Notes: generated from the sequence alone by a model not told the origin. Positions 15,513 to 24,175 are shown, counted from the stretch's first letter. The stretch: DNA of 64,000 bases from Lactobacillus xylocopicola (GCF_033096005.1 NZ_AP026803.1:186001-250000), one strand, 5' to 3'. Program-made: numbers and translations.

Positions 15513-16573
15513 TGTTTTTAGCAATTAAAGAAATAAAACGAGAAAAACTGCGTTACGGATTAATCATCCTGATGATTTTTTTAATCAGTTACCTGATTTT
15601 CGTCTTGTCATCACTTGCGGTTGGCCTAGGCAGCGAAAACACCCAGGCAATCGAATCATGGCAAGCTAAGCAGGTGGTTTTAAACAAGAATGCTAATGTC
15701 AGCATGAGTCAATCAGTCCTTTCTAAAGACGATCTCAAAGCTGCCAAGCTTACTAAGGATGAGGCGCTAGTCGGCCAGACCCCAGTCGTGGTTAAGGATA
15801 AGCAGCGGCCCCAAATTTCAGCCCAATTTATTGGTATCAAGCGTAGTCAGTTTATTTATCAAGAGCAAGAAGTAATTGCTGGGCGAAAAGCCAAGGGTGG
15901 CAATGAAGTGGTAGTTGACCAGGCCTTTCAGACCAAGGGTTATCACTTGGGCGACAAACTTGAATTGAGTGGTTCGAAGCAAAATTACCGGATTACCGGT
16001 TTTGTTAAGAATGCTAAGATCAATATTGCTCCAATTATTTACGGGACGCTTACCAAGTGGAAGAAGTTGCGGCAGGGAATGCCAGATTTGCGGGCTTCAG
16101 CAATTATTTCGCGCCAGCCAGCGTACCACTACAATCACGAAAACAGCAAGACCTATCCCATTAAGCAATTTATTAACAAATTACCAGGTTATACTGCTCA
16201 AAACATGACTTTTCAACTGATGATTGGCTTTCTCTTCGTCATTTCATTAATTGTTATTGCGGTCTTTTTGTACATCTTGACCATGCAAAAAATGCACAAC
16301 TATGCGGTAATGCGTGCGCAGGGAATTCCCAGTTCAACCCTCGTCAAAGCGACGGTCAGCCAGTCACTTATTCTGGTTGTGTGCGGAGTTGTGATTGGGC
16401 TGTTAGCAATGTGGGTTACAGCCCAAGTGCTTCCGGCCGCGGTGCCGCTGAGTTTTACTCCGCAAATCATCGTTAGTGGTACGGCTGGCATGCTTTTAAC
16501 AGGGATTATCGGTAGTTTGATTCCGATTAGGTCAATTTTGAAAGTAGACCCGGCAAAAGCGATAGGAGAATAA
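15512..16573 (+). CDS. ABC transporter permease, FtsX/MacB-like
   Basis: 353 residues with a GTG start preceded by AAAAGGGAGC. One N-terminal helix (~15-38), a ~180-residue extracytoplasmic region, then three C-terminal helices: the FtsX/MacB four-helix topology, close to the DevC/heme-exporter-like permeases of LAB. MacB-type transporters move peptides, lipids or antimicrobials out of the membrane rather than import solutes. Paired with the ATPase immediately downstream under TetR control; substrate unknown. Confidence 0.85.
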   Translation: MFLAIKEIKREKLRYGLIILMIFLISYLIFVLSSLAVGLGSENTQAIESWQAKQVVLNKNANVSMSQSVLSKDDLKAAKLTKDEALVGQTPVVVKDKQRPQISAQFIGIKRSQFIYQEQEVIAGRKAKGGNEVVVDQAFQTKGYHLGDKLELSGSKQNYRITGFVKNAKINIAPIIYGTLTKWKKLRQGMPDLRASAIISRQPAYHYNHENSKTYPIKQFINKLPGYTAQNMTFQLMIGFLFVISLIVIAVFLYILTMQKMHNYAVMRAQGIPSSTLVKATVSQSLILVVCGVVIGLLAMWVTAQVLPAAVPLSFTPQIIVSGTAGMLLTGIIGSLIPIRSILKVDPAKAIGE

Positions 16574-16574
16574 A

Positions 16575-17249
16575 ATGGCAGTGCTCGAATTAAAAAATGT
16601 GCAAAAAAAATATGGTACTGGTGCGGCTGAGGTTGTAGCACTTGACCAGATTAACTTTAAAGCTAATGAAGGCGAAGTGGTTCTAATCATGGGACCGTCT
16701 GGAGCGGGAAAAAGCACCTTCTTAACGGTTGCCGGTTCGCTACAAAAACCATCCTCCGGTCAGGTTAAAGTTGATGGCAAGAATATTGCTGAAATTTCGC
16801 CAGCAGAAAGTAATAATCTACGGCTACAAGAAATCGGTTTTGTGCTGCAATCATATAATCTGGTGCCTTTTTTGACTGTAGAAGAACAGTTTGAACTGGT
16901 GCGACGCGTCAAAAAGACTGGTAATCTTAATGATGCAGCCCTAAAGAAATTGCTTGCGCAGCTCGGCATCACTAACTTGGTTGACAAGTATCCAAGCGCA
17001 TTATCAGGCGGCCAGCAGCAACGTGCAGCGATTGCCCGGGCGCTCTATGCTAATCCGGAAATTCTACTTGCAGATGAGCCTACGGCCTCGCTGGATAGTA
17101 AAAATGTCGATGAGGTGGGGCAGTTATTTAAAGACTTGGCCAAGGACTATAATAAGGTCGTTATCCTAGTAACCCATGATCCGCGGCTGGAACAATATGC
17201 AGATCACATCTATGAAATGATGGATGGTAAAATGACTAAAAAGCGATAA
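16575..17249 (+). CDS. ABC transporter ATP-binding protein (LolD/MacB-type)
   Basis: 224 residues. Walker A GPSGAGKST (~38-46), Q-loop, signature LSGGQQQR, Walker B ILLADEPTASLD and H-loop VTHD. All catalytic residues are intact. It starts one base after the permease stop. Partner of the FtsX-like permease; with TetR it forms a three-gene efflux or envelope-stress cassette. Confidence 0.92.
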   Translation: MAVLELKNVQKKYGTGAAEVVALDQINFKANEGEVVLIMGPSGAGKSTFLTVAGSLQKPSSGQVKVDGKNIAEISPAESNNLRLQEIGFVLQSYNLVPFLTVEEQFELVRRVKKTGNLNDAALKKLLAQLGITNLVDKYPSALSGGQQQRAAIARALYANPEILLADEPTASLDSKNVDEVGQLFKDLAKDYNKVVILVTHDPRLEQYADHIYEMMDGKMTKKR

Positions 17250-17281
17250 TTATTGAATGGATATATAATAAATCAGAAATA

Positions 17282-17340
17282 AAAAAACAGTAGGGTCTAT
17301 TTTTGTCTTAGCAAGATTAAATAAGAACTGCTGTTTTTTC
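17282..17340 (+). terminator. Probable terminator of the exporter operon
   Basis: AAAAAACAGTAG (17282-17293) pairs with CTGCTGTTTTTT (17328-17339), one G-T, across a ~34-nt loop. The long loop makes it less certain. Confidence 0.5.
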
Positions 17341-17450
17341 TTGCTAAGTGTTATTTTAAAAGTGGCTTAAAAAGTTGATACAGTCATTGACAGTCGCACT
17401 TTAAAGGCAAAACTAATAATGATTTTCAAGGGCTGAAAAGTGTTTGGGTC

Positions 17451-17480
17451 TTGACAAAGGGACTTAAAATTTACTATCCT
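17451..17480 (+). promoter_or_regulatory. Promoter with a ~200-nt untranslated leader
   Basis: TTGACA (17451-17456) followed by TATCCT at 17475-17480 (18-nt spacer; CTATCC with 17 is an alternative). The next start codon is at 17681, leaving a long leader that contains the inverted repeat CCAC-ATTT-GTGG near 17531 and GTCTGGTCTAG/GGCTAGAC blocks, but no ORF. Confidence 0.5.
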
Positions 17481-17680
17481 AACACTAGATAATAATTGTT
17501 ATTTTTTGATTTAATAACCGGGGTCTTGGCCACATTTGTGGTTTAAGTCTGGTCTAGTTAAAGTGATAAAAATAACCGTTAGTGTAATGCGGATTTGCTA
17601 GTGCAGTCAGTGGCTCTATGAAGGTTAGCTCGGCTAGACGCAAAGGATATCCAACTAATTTTGAAGATGGAGTATAAGTA

Positions 17681-17902
17681 ATGAATGAACTTCCTAAGGA
17701 TAAAACTATTGAATTGTCAACGGATTATCAAAATCAACGGATCAATATCAACTTTTCCGATGATTTAACTGATGATCGCGAACGCGGCTATATCTTGTCT
17801 GCGGCGTTCTTTTCCTACTGTGCGGCGCAAGGCTTGAGCAAGGATGAGGTAAGTGACATGGTTTCATCATATTATGATGAGTTTTTAGACAGTAATGCAT
17901 AA
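17681..17902 (+). CDS. Small acidic hypothetical protein
   Basis: 73 residues, GGAG about 10 nt before the ATG. Acidic (many Asp/Glu), no membrane helix or signal peptide. Compact sequence with DDLTDDRERGYILSAAFF and SDMVSSYYDEFL that reads like a real small helical protein. No recognised domain. It stands alone behind an unusually long 5' leader. Confidence 0.6.
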   Translation: MNELPKDKTIELSTDYQNQRININFSDDLTDDRERGYILSAAFFSYCAAQGLSKDEVSDMVSSYYDEFLDSNA

Positions 17903-17991
17903 GCAGTACTGCAACTGTTGTCTAATGATGTTAGTTTTTGTGCTTGGTCAAAGCAAGAATTAATAAGTGAAATGACAGATAGGGATTTGAC

Positions 17992-18603
17992 ATGGCGAGA
18001 AGAAAAGAAATAGGAAGAAACAAGATTTTAAACATTGCCTACAAAATGGTCGTCAAGGATGGGGTTGAAAGTCTTACGGCCCGCAACATTGCTAAAGTGG
18101 GGCATTTTTCGACCCAGCCCTTATATCTTGAATTTAACAACATGCATGAATTGCGCAAGGAGGTTTTGCGCAAAATCGCAGATAATTTAAAGAATAATAT
18201 CCTGCAAAAGAAATATACTGACAAACCGTTAATTGATATTGACTTATCCTATATTGAATTTGCCCAGGAGCACGAGAACTTGTTCCGGGCAATGTTTGTT
18301 GATGGGAAATTGGGTAGCGAAATTATTTCAGACACCTTAATTACGTTGGGAATTGAAAAGTTTAAGGAGCAATATCAGGACACCGATTACAGTGACGAAA
18401 AAATCAAAAGTATTGTCACTGCCAACTGGATTACCGCCATCGGTATTGCCTCTTTGATTGTTAATCGCATTGCTACCTTTTCACAGACACAAATTGTTAA
18501 TGTCTTGACTGCCCAAATTAACGATGCCATTTTGAATGATTGGCTGAGTAAAACTGGTAAAGTTTCTATTTTTGATAATGTTACTGGAAAGAGCAAAAAC
18601 TAA
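17992..18603 (+). CDS. TetR/AcrR family regulator
   Basis: 203 residues. Begins MARRKEIGRNKILNIAYKMV with a classic HTH (GVESLTARNIAKVGHFSTQPLYLEF, residues ~24-48). The ligand domain resembles the TetR_C family with WHG-like regulators. Closed by its own strong terminator. The flavin reductase pair follows in the same direction and may be its target, but no shared operator is visible. Confidence 0.85.
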   Translation: MARRKEIGRNKILNIAYKMVVKDGVESLTARNIAKVGHFSTQPLYLEFNNMHELRKEVLRKIADNLKNNILQKKYTDKPLIDIDLSYIEFAQEHENLFRAMFVDGKLGSEIISDTLITLGIEKFKEQYQDTDYSDEKIKSIVTANWITAIGIASLIVNRIATFSQTQIVNVLTAQINDAILNDWLSKTGKVSIFDNVTGKSKN

Positions 18604-18616
18604 AAAAACGCGTAGA

Positions 18617-18643
18617 AGCGGGCGGGATATGCCGCCCGCTTTT
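18617..18643 (+). terminator. Terminator after the TetR gene
   Basis: AGCGGGCGG (18617-18625) with CCGCCCGCT (18632-18640), 6-nt loop, then TTTG. Confidence 0.85.
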
Positions 18644-18704
18644 GTATATTTAATTATCAAGATGGATAAAAAGCAAGTTTATGTCAGAAGGCTCGGAATG
18701 ATGC

Positions 18705-18710
18705 TATAAT
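18705..18710 (+). promoter_or_regulatory. Extended -10 promoter of the flavin reductase pair
   Basis: TGCTATAAT: consensus TATAAT with the TGN extension, 36 nt upstream of the ATG. No good -35 box, as is common for extended -10 promoters. Confidence 0.6.
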
Positions 18711-18746
18711 CAAGTTAGAAATTAGTTTTCCGAAAGGTGGTTTTTT

Positions 18747-19286
18747 ATGAAAATCCTTGCATTATCTGGCTCAAATGCCAATAATTCATTTAACGAAGCG
18801 TTGCTTAAGTATATTACTAAGCATTTCGCTGCTAAGTATGACTTTAAACTGGCTACTGTTAAAGGTATTCCCATGTTTAAAGAAGGTGAAAGCATTCCTG
18901 CAGCTGTCCAAACTCTGGCACAAGAGATTGAGGATGCGGACTTGGTGTTGATTGGTTCACCAGAACAACAACACTCAGTAACCAGTGCAACGAGTAGCGC
19001 ACTTGAGTGGCTATCATCCGACATTCACCCATTTAAGGGTAAGCCAGTTGCACTTGTTTCAACTTCACCAATGCCTCAAGGTGCTGCGCGTTCCCAAAGT
19101 CGCTTGAAGAGTCTGTTGACTGCTCCTGGTTTTGGTGCTGTAGTCTTTAATGGTGATGAGTTTATGATGGGTACCGCACCGGCACAATTTGATGACAATG
19201 GTGACTTGAAGGACAAGTCAACGATTGAATTCTTGGGCCACTTCTTCGATGAAGTTGACGAGTGGTATGCACAAGTTACTAAGTAA
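18747..19286 (+). CDS. NADPH/NADH-dependent FMN reductase, subunit 1
   Basis: 179 residues, flavodoxin-like NADPH_dep_FMN_red fold: [16 protein letters not shown] phosphate-binding loop (residues 1-16), [22 protein letters not shown] (the GSPEYxxSxxxxLKxxLDW motif), then a PQGAARSQ loop. Followed 12 nt later by a paralogue. In L. johnsonii an adjacent pair of this kind encodes the NADH-flavin reductase responsible for most aerobic H2O2 formation; I infer the same role. Cytoplasmic. Confidence 0.88.
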   Translation: MKILALSGSNANNSFNEALLKYITKHFAAKYDFKLATVKGIPMFKEGESIPAAVQTLAQEIEDADLVLIGSPEQQHSVTSATSSALEWLSSDIHPFKGKPVALVSTSPMPQGAARSQSRLKSLLTAPGFGAVVFNGDEFMMGTAPAQFDDNGDLKDKSTIEFLGHFFDEVDEWYAQVTK

Positions 19287-19298
19287 GGAGGACCAAGA

Positions 19299-19847
19299 AT
19301 GAAATTATTAGCAATTGTTGGTACAAATGCACCTTTCTCATATAATCGTTTCTTAGCGCAATTTATTGCTAAGCATTACAGTGACAAGGCTGACATTGAA
19401 GTAAAAGAAATTGATCAGTTAACACCTTTCTGCAGAACGGAAATGGCTGATGACTCAATTAAGGCTTGGATTGAAGACATTAAGAGTGCTGACGGCATCG
19501 TTATTACGATCCCAGAATATGACCACACTGTTCCAGCTGCCCTGAAGAGTAGTCTTGAATGGCTTGGTTCACACGCTGGTCCAAATGTGATGAAGATGAA
19601 GCCAGTTGCTGTTCTTGGTGCGTCATTTGGCGGCCAAGGTTCTAGCCGTGCGCAAGAAGATATTCGTGAAATTTTACTTTCACCTGATATGAGCGCAAAC
19701 GTTTTGCCAGGCAACGAAGTTTTGATTGGTCAAGCTCCAGCTAAGTTCAATAAGGAAACTGGTGAGTTGACCGATAATGCAACGATCAAGCAGATAGATG
19801 GTTTGATGGATGCTTTCATTAAATTTGTTGAGCAAGCAAACAAATAA
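19299..19847 (+). CDS. NADPH/NADH-dependent FMN reductase, subunit 2
   Basis: 182 residues, paralogous to the preceding gene: MKLLAIVGTNAPFSYNRF, TIPEYDHTVPAALKSSLEWLGSH and FGGQGSSRAQ. It keeps the canonical PEYxxxxPxxLKSSLEWL flavin motif better than subunit 1, so the pair may have an active and a modified site. AGGAGG at 12 nt upstream. Together they probably form the heteromeric H2O2-producing flavin reductase known from related lactobacilli. Confidence 0.9.
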   Translation: MKLLAIVGTNAPFSYNRFLAQFIAKHYSDKADIEVKEIDQLTPFCRTEMADDSIKAWIEDIKSADGIVITIPEYDHTVPAALKSSLEWLGSHAGPNVMKMKPVAVLGASFGGQGSSRAQEDIREILLSPDMSANVLPGNEVLIGQAPAKFNKETGELTDNATIKQIDGLMDAFIKFVEQANK

Positions 19848-19875
19848 ATTTTTGCTAGTTTGACTAGCAGAGAGT

Positions 19876-19912
19876 AAAATAGCCGGATAGGAGAACTGTC
19901 CGGCTATTTTTG
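19876..19912 (+). terminator. Terminator after the flavin reductase pair
   Basis: AAAATAGCCGGA (19876-19887) with TCCGGCTATTTT (19899-19910), then T-rich sequence. Confidence 0.88.
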
Positions 19913-19931
19913 TTTTAGAAAGGATCTTGGC

Positions 19932-20723
19932 ATGAGTGACCCTCTTGTTTTACCAGTGAAGTCTGTTCGCAACCCACGTGATCTAGGTGGCTACCGCGGC
20001 CTTAATGGCCGCAAAATCAAGCTGCACCGCTTGTTGCGGACCGGGAATATCAGCAGAATAAGCCCTGAAGACGAGCGCTATTTGCTTAATTACGGCTTGA
20101 CCAAGATTATTGACCTGCGTTCTCCCGCAGAATGCCGCCAAAATCCAGATAAGGCGCTAGCGGGAGTTGACCACTATGCCTATCCTTTGTCAGTCGAAGA
20201 TAATACGGGGGGTAATGGACTGGACGTGAGTGCTGAATTTGCCGAGTATCGCCGTGACCAGTATGCCGGTTTGCAGATGATGTGTCAGCGTTATCGCCAA
20301 CACATTATTGCTGAAGCGTCTCAGGAAAATATGCATCGCATTATTAACTTGCTAGCCCAAACGAATAGCGGGGCAACTCTTTACCACTGTTCAGAAGGTA
20401 AGGATCGCACGGGTCTAGTGACCGTCATGCTTTTACATATTTTGGGCGTGGAGAGGGAAGAGATTAGGCGAGACTACCTTTATTCCAACTGGATGCTCAA
20501 TGACTACCGGGCAGGACGTGATCAAAAGTTCAAGCAGGCTGGCGAAAACGACCGCTTCCGCGCCAATATGCGGGTTTTGGGGTCAGTAGCGAACGTCTTC
20601 TTAGATACCAGTCTGATTACTATCAATGAGAACTTTGGTGGACTTGACACGTATATTGTTAATCAGTTGCAGCTTAGTGAGCAAGTTCAGGAAGAACTAA
20701 GAGCCAATTATTTGGAGAAGTAG
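19932..20723 (+). CDS. Tyrosine-protein phosphatase (Y_phosphatase3 family)
   Basis: 263 residues. N-terminal NPRDLGGYRG and LLRTGNIS signature, IDLRSPAEC, and the P-loop HCSEGKDRTGL (residues ~154-164) with catalytic Cys and Arg. This is the atypical DSP-like family of Firmicutes and Mycobacterium (LipA/PtpB type). No signal peptide, so cytosolic. It precedes apbE by 12 nt and probably shares its transcript; the link between them is not obvious. Confidence 0.88.
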   Translation: MSDPLVLPVKSVRNPRDLGGYRGLNGRKIKLHRLLRTGNISRISPEDERYLLNYGLTKIIDLRSPAECRQNPDKALAGVDHYAYPLSVEDNTGGNGLDVSAEFAEYRRDQYAGLQMMCQRYRQHIIAEASQENMHRIINLLAQTNSGATLYHCSEGKDRTGLVTVMLLHILGVEREEIRRDYLYSNWMLNDYRAGRDQKFKQAGENDRFRANMRVLGSVANVFLDTSLITINENFGGLDTYIVNQLQLSEQVQEELRANYLEK

Positions 20724-20735
20724 GAATAAACGGAA

Positions 20736-21659
20736 ATGATTGAAAATTTAGCATTAGAGCAAAAAAGCGGCCAGCACCACGCTCTGGGTACGGATATTAC
20801 CCTGCAGATCTTTGGTGCGCGCGATCAAAAAATCATCGACCAGTCTTTTGACTTAATTGATCATTACGAAGACCTCTTGACGGTCAATCGGGATAAGTCC
20901 GAGGTAATGAGCATCAACCATGCAGCCGGAAAAAAGGCGGTGCAAGTTTCGAGTGGCACCTACGACCTAGTTAAGTTAGCGGTGAATGAGAGCCGAGCCA
21001 ACTTCGGCTTTAACGCGTTAATTGGTCCCGTCGTTAAGTTGTGGTCAATTGGCTTTAAAAATGCCCATGTACCTACAGCCGCACAAGTCAAGGAAAAGAT
21101 GCAGCTCATTGACCCCTTCAAGGTTGAGTTAAACGATCAAAACCAGTCGGTCTGCTTGCAAGAACCGGGGATGGAACTTGATCTGGGCGGTATCGCCAAG
21201 GGTTGGATTGCCGACCGGATCCGTGACCTTTGGCAGGCTTATGGTGTGCACGCAGGCATTATCAACTTAGGCGGCAATATTTTGCTAGTAGGGGATTCAC
21301 CTAAAAGAGCAAGTGGCCAGTGGACAATTGGTGTGCAAGACCCTAAAGAACCGCGCGGCAAAAACATTGCGTCCGTGATGGTGCCGCAATGTTCTGCCGT
21401 TACCAGTGGAACGTATGAACGTTATCTGGTTGTTGATGGGCACAAGTACCACCACCTGATCGACCCGCGTACTGGTTACCCAGTAGAAACTGACTTAGCG
21501 GGTGTAACCACCTTTACCAAGGATTCAGTTGAGGCCGAGATTGAGTGCAAACGTCTCTTTTTTGCGGGACATCCGCTGCCCCAGTGGCATGATGATCCTG
21601 ATCGCATTGGTGCCGTTTTTGTTTATAATGATGAACACGTTGAATACGATAACTTTTAA
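20736..21659 (+). CDS. apbE: FAD:protein FMN transferase ApbE
   Basis: 307 residues with no lipobox. ApbE landmarks: TDITLQIFGA, LDLGGIAKGWI (residues ~148-158), GIINLGGNILLVG, SAVTSGTYERY and the Mg/FAD-binding HHLIDPRTGYP. It transfers FMN from FAD onto Thr/Ser of FMN_bind domains. A candidate substrate is in the window: the flavoprotein at 1-1245 with its D..SGAS motif. The lack of a signal peptide fits modification of a cytosolic or intracellular reductase. Terminator follows. Confidence 0.92.
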   Translation: MIENLALEQKSGQHHALGTDITLQIFGARDQKIIDQSFDLIDHYEDLLTVNRDKSEVMSINHAAGKKAVQVSSGTYDLVKLAVNESRANFGFNALIGPVVKLWSIGFKNAHVPTAAQVKEKMQLIDPFKVELNDQNQSVCLQEPGMELDLGGIAKGWIADRIRDLWQAYGVHAGIINLGGNILLVGDSPKRASGQWTIGVQDPKEPRGKNIASVMVPQCSAVTSGTYERYLVVDGHKYHHLIDPRTGYPVETDLAGVTTFTKDSVEAEIECKRLFFAGHPLPQWHDDPDRIGAVFVYNDEHVEYDNF

Positions 21660-21673
21660 AGGCTATTAGTGAA

Positions 21674-21710
21674 GGCTAGCTGGGCGGGATGAGCCGAGCT
21701 GGTCTTTTTT
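21674..21710 (+). terminator. Terminator after apbE
   Basis: GGCTAGCTGGGC with GCCGAGCTGGTC (imperfect 12-bp stem), then TTTTTT. Confidence 0.75.
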
Positions 21711-22000
21711 AGTAGTTGAAAAAGTTGAACTAGGATTGGCAAAAAACTGATGATTATCATGGGCGCATGGCTAGATAACTAAAACAGGAGTTGAACCTTT
21801 TAAATACTTTGTTAGTGAAAATTATTAGAAATCAGTGTCAATCATTTACGCAAGGTATCGAATGTAGCTTTTTGTAACGTATTATCATACTATAAATATC
21901 AAAATAATTAATATTAAATAAAAAAGCGTTTACATTATTGATGAAAAAATTTATTGTAAATGAAATATAAAATTTTGTTTAATGAATAGGAGTTGTTATC
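21711..22000. other. AT-rich upstream region of the bacteriocin-like locus
   Basis: About 290 bp with no ORF and clearly lower GC than the apbE side. It contains TTTACA and TGTAAA (21929-21934 and ~21955-21960) flanking about 20 nt, and TATAAA at 21966-21971 as a possible -10. Promoter not firmly assignable. Confidence 0.4.
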
Positions 22001-22888
22001 ATGAATTTGTTAAGTTATAAAAAAGTGTGATTTTTCTTTTATATGTACTTTTATTATCAATTATTCAGCCTGTATTGTCATCAGCAAATGAGGTGAATGC
22101 GTCAAATGATATTCCAATTGATGAACAAGCGAAAAAAGCTTTTTTTGAGAGTAAAGAATATAAAAAGTTAAAAAATTTTAAAAAGTAGTGAACCAGAATA
22201 TACTAAGCCTTTCTATGATGAAAATGGAAAACAAAATGGTGAGGCACTAGTTTTCTCTGCCAAAACAGCTACTACCAAAAAATTTAAAAAGAATCAAGTA
22301 TCTGGAACTGTTACAGCTAATCTAGATTCTCCACTAGTAGCTATGTATGATTTGGTGGATCATAAAATAACTATGGTTACACTATTTGACTACTCAACTT
22401 CAGCTGCTAAAAAAGGACAAGTTAAAGTCACAGACTTTACTAATAATGTATCTGCTAAGGTACCAACAAAAAGTCTAAATACTAAAGCCGTAAAAATTGC
22501 TCAAGATTTAAATAAAGATGTAAAAAAGACGGTTGTCAATGCTACTGACCAAGTCAATGCCCCTGAAAACAGTAATCAAGTTAATAGTTCTGAAAATGAT
22601 AATAAATTAGCGCCTAGGATATCAGTCTCATGTTCAGTATTTACGTGTACAAAGTATAAAAAATATGGTGGTAAAAATAAACCAGGCTGTGAGAGATTTA
22701 TAAATAGATGGATTTGTCCGGCTATAACTGCAGGTGTTATTCTTTATGATAAGATTCCTAAGAGTGGTAAAGTGGCCTCGGCATTTTGTAATACAGTATT
22801 ATCAATTGGTTGTTATGTTCCAAAGGGAAAAACTTGTATTGAAGGTCGGACGTACCGTGCAAATGTTTGTCCAATGCAAATGCAATAA
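22001..22888 (+). pseudogene. Secreted precursor with C-terminal 8-Cys domain, two frameshifts (halocin C8-like bacteriocin candidate)
   Basis: ATG at 22001 follows AGGAG by 8 nt. Translation stops at 22028, but the +2 frame continues with a signal-peptide core (VIFLLYVLLLSIIQPVLSSA) to a stop at 22186, and the original frame resumes through 22888. A -1 shift in the A6 run at 22019-22024 and a +1 shift in the A5 run near 22180 restore one 295-residue protein: signal peptide, ~170-residue polar region with Asn/Lys-rich linker, then ~90 residues with eight Cys after KLAPR. Halocin C8 is made as a similar long proprotein with a Cys-rich C-terminal peptide. Recent decay, or homopolymer sequencing errors. 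The part from 22343 is openly readable. Confidence 0.6.
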
Positions 22889-22893
22889 AAACA

Positions 22894-23745
22894 ATGAAGA
22901 TTAACAATAAAAAAATTTTATTATTTATATTTGCTGTTATGTCACTTTTAATTGTGATGGTTTTCTATTTTAGACCGCAAAAAAGTAGCTTTGGTTCTAA
23001 AAGTACAATTCCTAAAAGTGCTGCAAGTTTTCACACAAATAATAAATTGTCTATGAATCAGTTAACCTCTATGTTGAATAAAAAAGCTACTTTTACTGTT
23101 ATGTTTTATGAGACTTCCTGTCCACCATGTCAAAAAGAATTAAAAGATTTAAAAACAACAAATTATATCAAAAAGTTGTATCTTGTAAATTTGGATAAAA
23201 CTGAAAATATTGACAATAAAAGCTTCAAGAAACTAAACATACAATATACTCCAACAATTTTGAAGATTTATAAAGGAAAAGTTGTTTATAGGCATGAAGG
23301 GTACGCTAGTATTTCACTATTGAAGAAAATAAGACTTGATGACTTTTCGGAATATAGAAAAAGGAATTCAATTACCACATTTTGGAAACCAATCAGTAGA
23401 AAGCGTTTTGATCTACTAAGAGCTAAAAAGAGTAGTTTTATAGTTTATCTTGGGAAATCTACCTGCAAGGATTGCCAATCATTTGAACGTAACTTACAAG
23501 AATATGATTTTAATTCGTATAAAAACAAGATTTATTATTTAAACATTACAAAGTATCTTTTTAATTCAAAGCTTGAATGGCAAAATTTTAAAAAAGACAA
23601 TAAAATTGCTGGTATTCCGGCTTTTATATCATATAGAAGAGGAAAATATTTTTCTTCTTCCTCCTGGTCCATCAGTAATGGTTATAGTCCTGAAATTGCT
23701 CTTTCTTGGCTAAAAAAGCAAGGCTTAACGGATAAAGACAAATGA
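22894..23745 (+). CDS. Membrane-anchored double thioredoxin-domain protein (bacteriocin accessory/disulfide factor)
   Basis: 283 residues from the ATG at 22894, 5 nt past the precursor's stop; a TTG at 22867 is an alternative. N-terminal helix KKILLFIFAVMSLLIVMVFYF, then two thioredoxin-like domains: CPPC at 76-79 with cis-Pro loop QYTPTIL, and CKDC at 191-194 with GIPAFI. The second domain (FIVYLGKSTCKDCQSFERNL) resembles the putative bacteriocin transport accessory proteins (PedC/Bta type). Outside the membrane it could form or shuffle disulfides in the adjacent 8-Cys protein. Intact, unlike the precursor. Confidence 0.75.
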   Translation: MKINNKKILLFIFAVMSLLIVMVFYFRPQKSSFGSKSTIPKSAASFHTNNKLSMNQLTSMLNKKATFTVMFYETSCPPCQKELKDLKTTNYIKKLYLVNLDKTENIDNKSFKKLNIQYTPTILKIYKGKVVYRHEGYASISLLKKIRLDDFSEYRKRNSITTFWKPISRKRFDLLRAKKSSFIVYLGKSTCKDCQSFERNLQEYDFNSYKNKIYYLNITKYLFNSKLEWQNFKKDNKIAGIPAFISYRRGKYFSSSSWSISNGYSPEIALSWLKKQGLTDKDK

Positions 23746-24116
23746 AAAACAAAGTAATAAGAGCTGTTTTGATATTAGCAAGTCCGATCTGGATATCTTT
23801 TTATAAACAAGGGCCATACGAATATTTAATATGGGCGATTAATGGCTATTTGATATCAATAATAGCAACGGCTTGGCTTGTGATAAAAGAAGATAATTTA
23901 ATTAAGCAAATAGGTAATGATTTGCTATATTGTTTGATATTGCAAGGCCCAGCTATTGCTTTTGAAATCACCTACTTGATAAATTTGACTGATAAGCAAC
24001 AAAACAATCCTTTATTGATATTATTTATTATTTTACTAAATATAATCTTTGTAATACTATTTGACTGCTTGATCCAACAAGTTGATTTTAAGAACATAAT
24101 GAATAGGAAAGTATAA
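23742..24116 (+). CDS. Small four-helix membrane protein, possible immunity protein
   Basis: 124 residues, ATGA overlap with the thioredoxin gene, so translationally coupled. About four hydrophobic segments (residues ~5-20, 27-48, 60-82, 90-112) with short basic ends. No recognised family. Small multi-helix membrane proteins encoded beside secreted toxins often give self-immunity; this is inference from position. A strong terminator closes the three-gene unit. Confidence 0.6.
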   Translation: MKNKVIRAVLILASPIWISFYKQGPYEYLIWAINGYLISIIATAWLVIKEDNLIKQIGNDLLYCLILQGPAIAFEITYLINLTDKQQNNPLLILFIILLNIIFVILFDCLIQQVDFKNIMNRKV

Positions 24117-24138
24117 AGGCTTATTGAGTTAAAGCCAG

Positions 24139-24175
24139 CCCTCTAGATTGGATCCTAATCAATCTAGAGGGTTTT
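24139..24175 (+). terminator. Terminator of the bacteriocin-like locus
   Basis: Perfect 12-bp stem CCCTCTAGATTG/CAATCTAGAGGG (24139-24150, 24160-24171), 9-nt loop, TTTT. Confidence 0.9.

Noticed and set aside
22019-22030. Programmed -1 frameshifting to express the bacteriocin precursor
   Set aside because: The slip would have to occur after only eight codons and again, in the opposite sense, 50 codons later; no stimulatory structure was seen. Decay or sequencing error is likelier.
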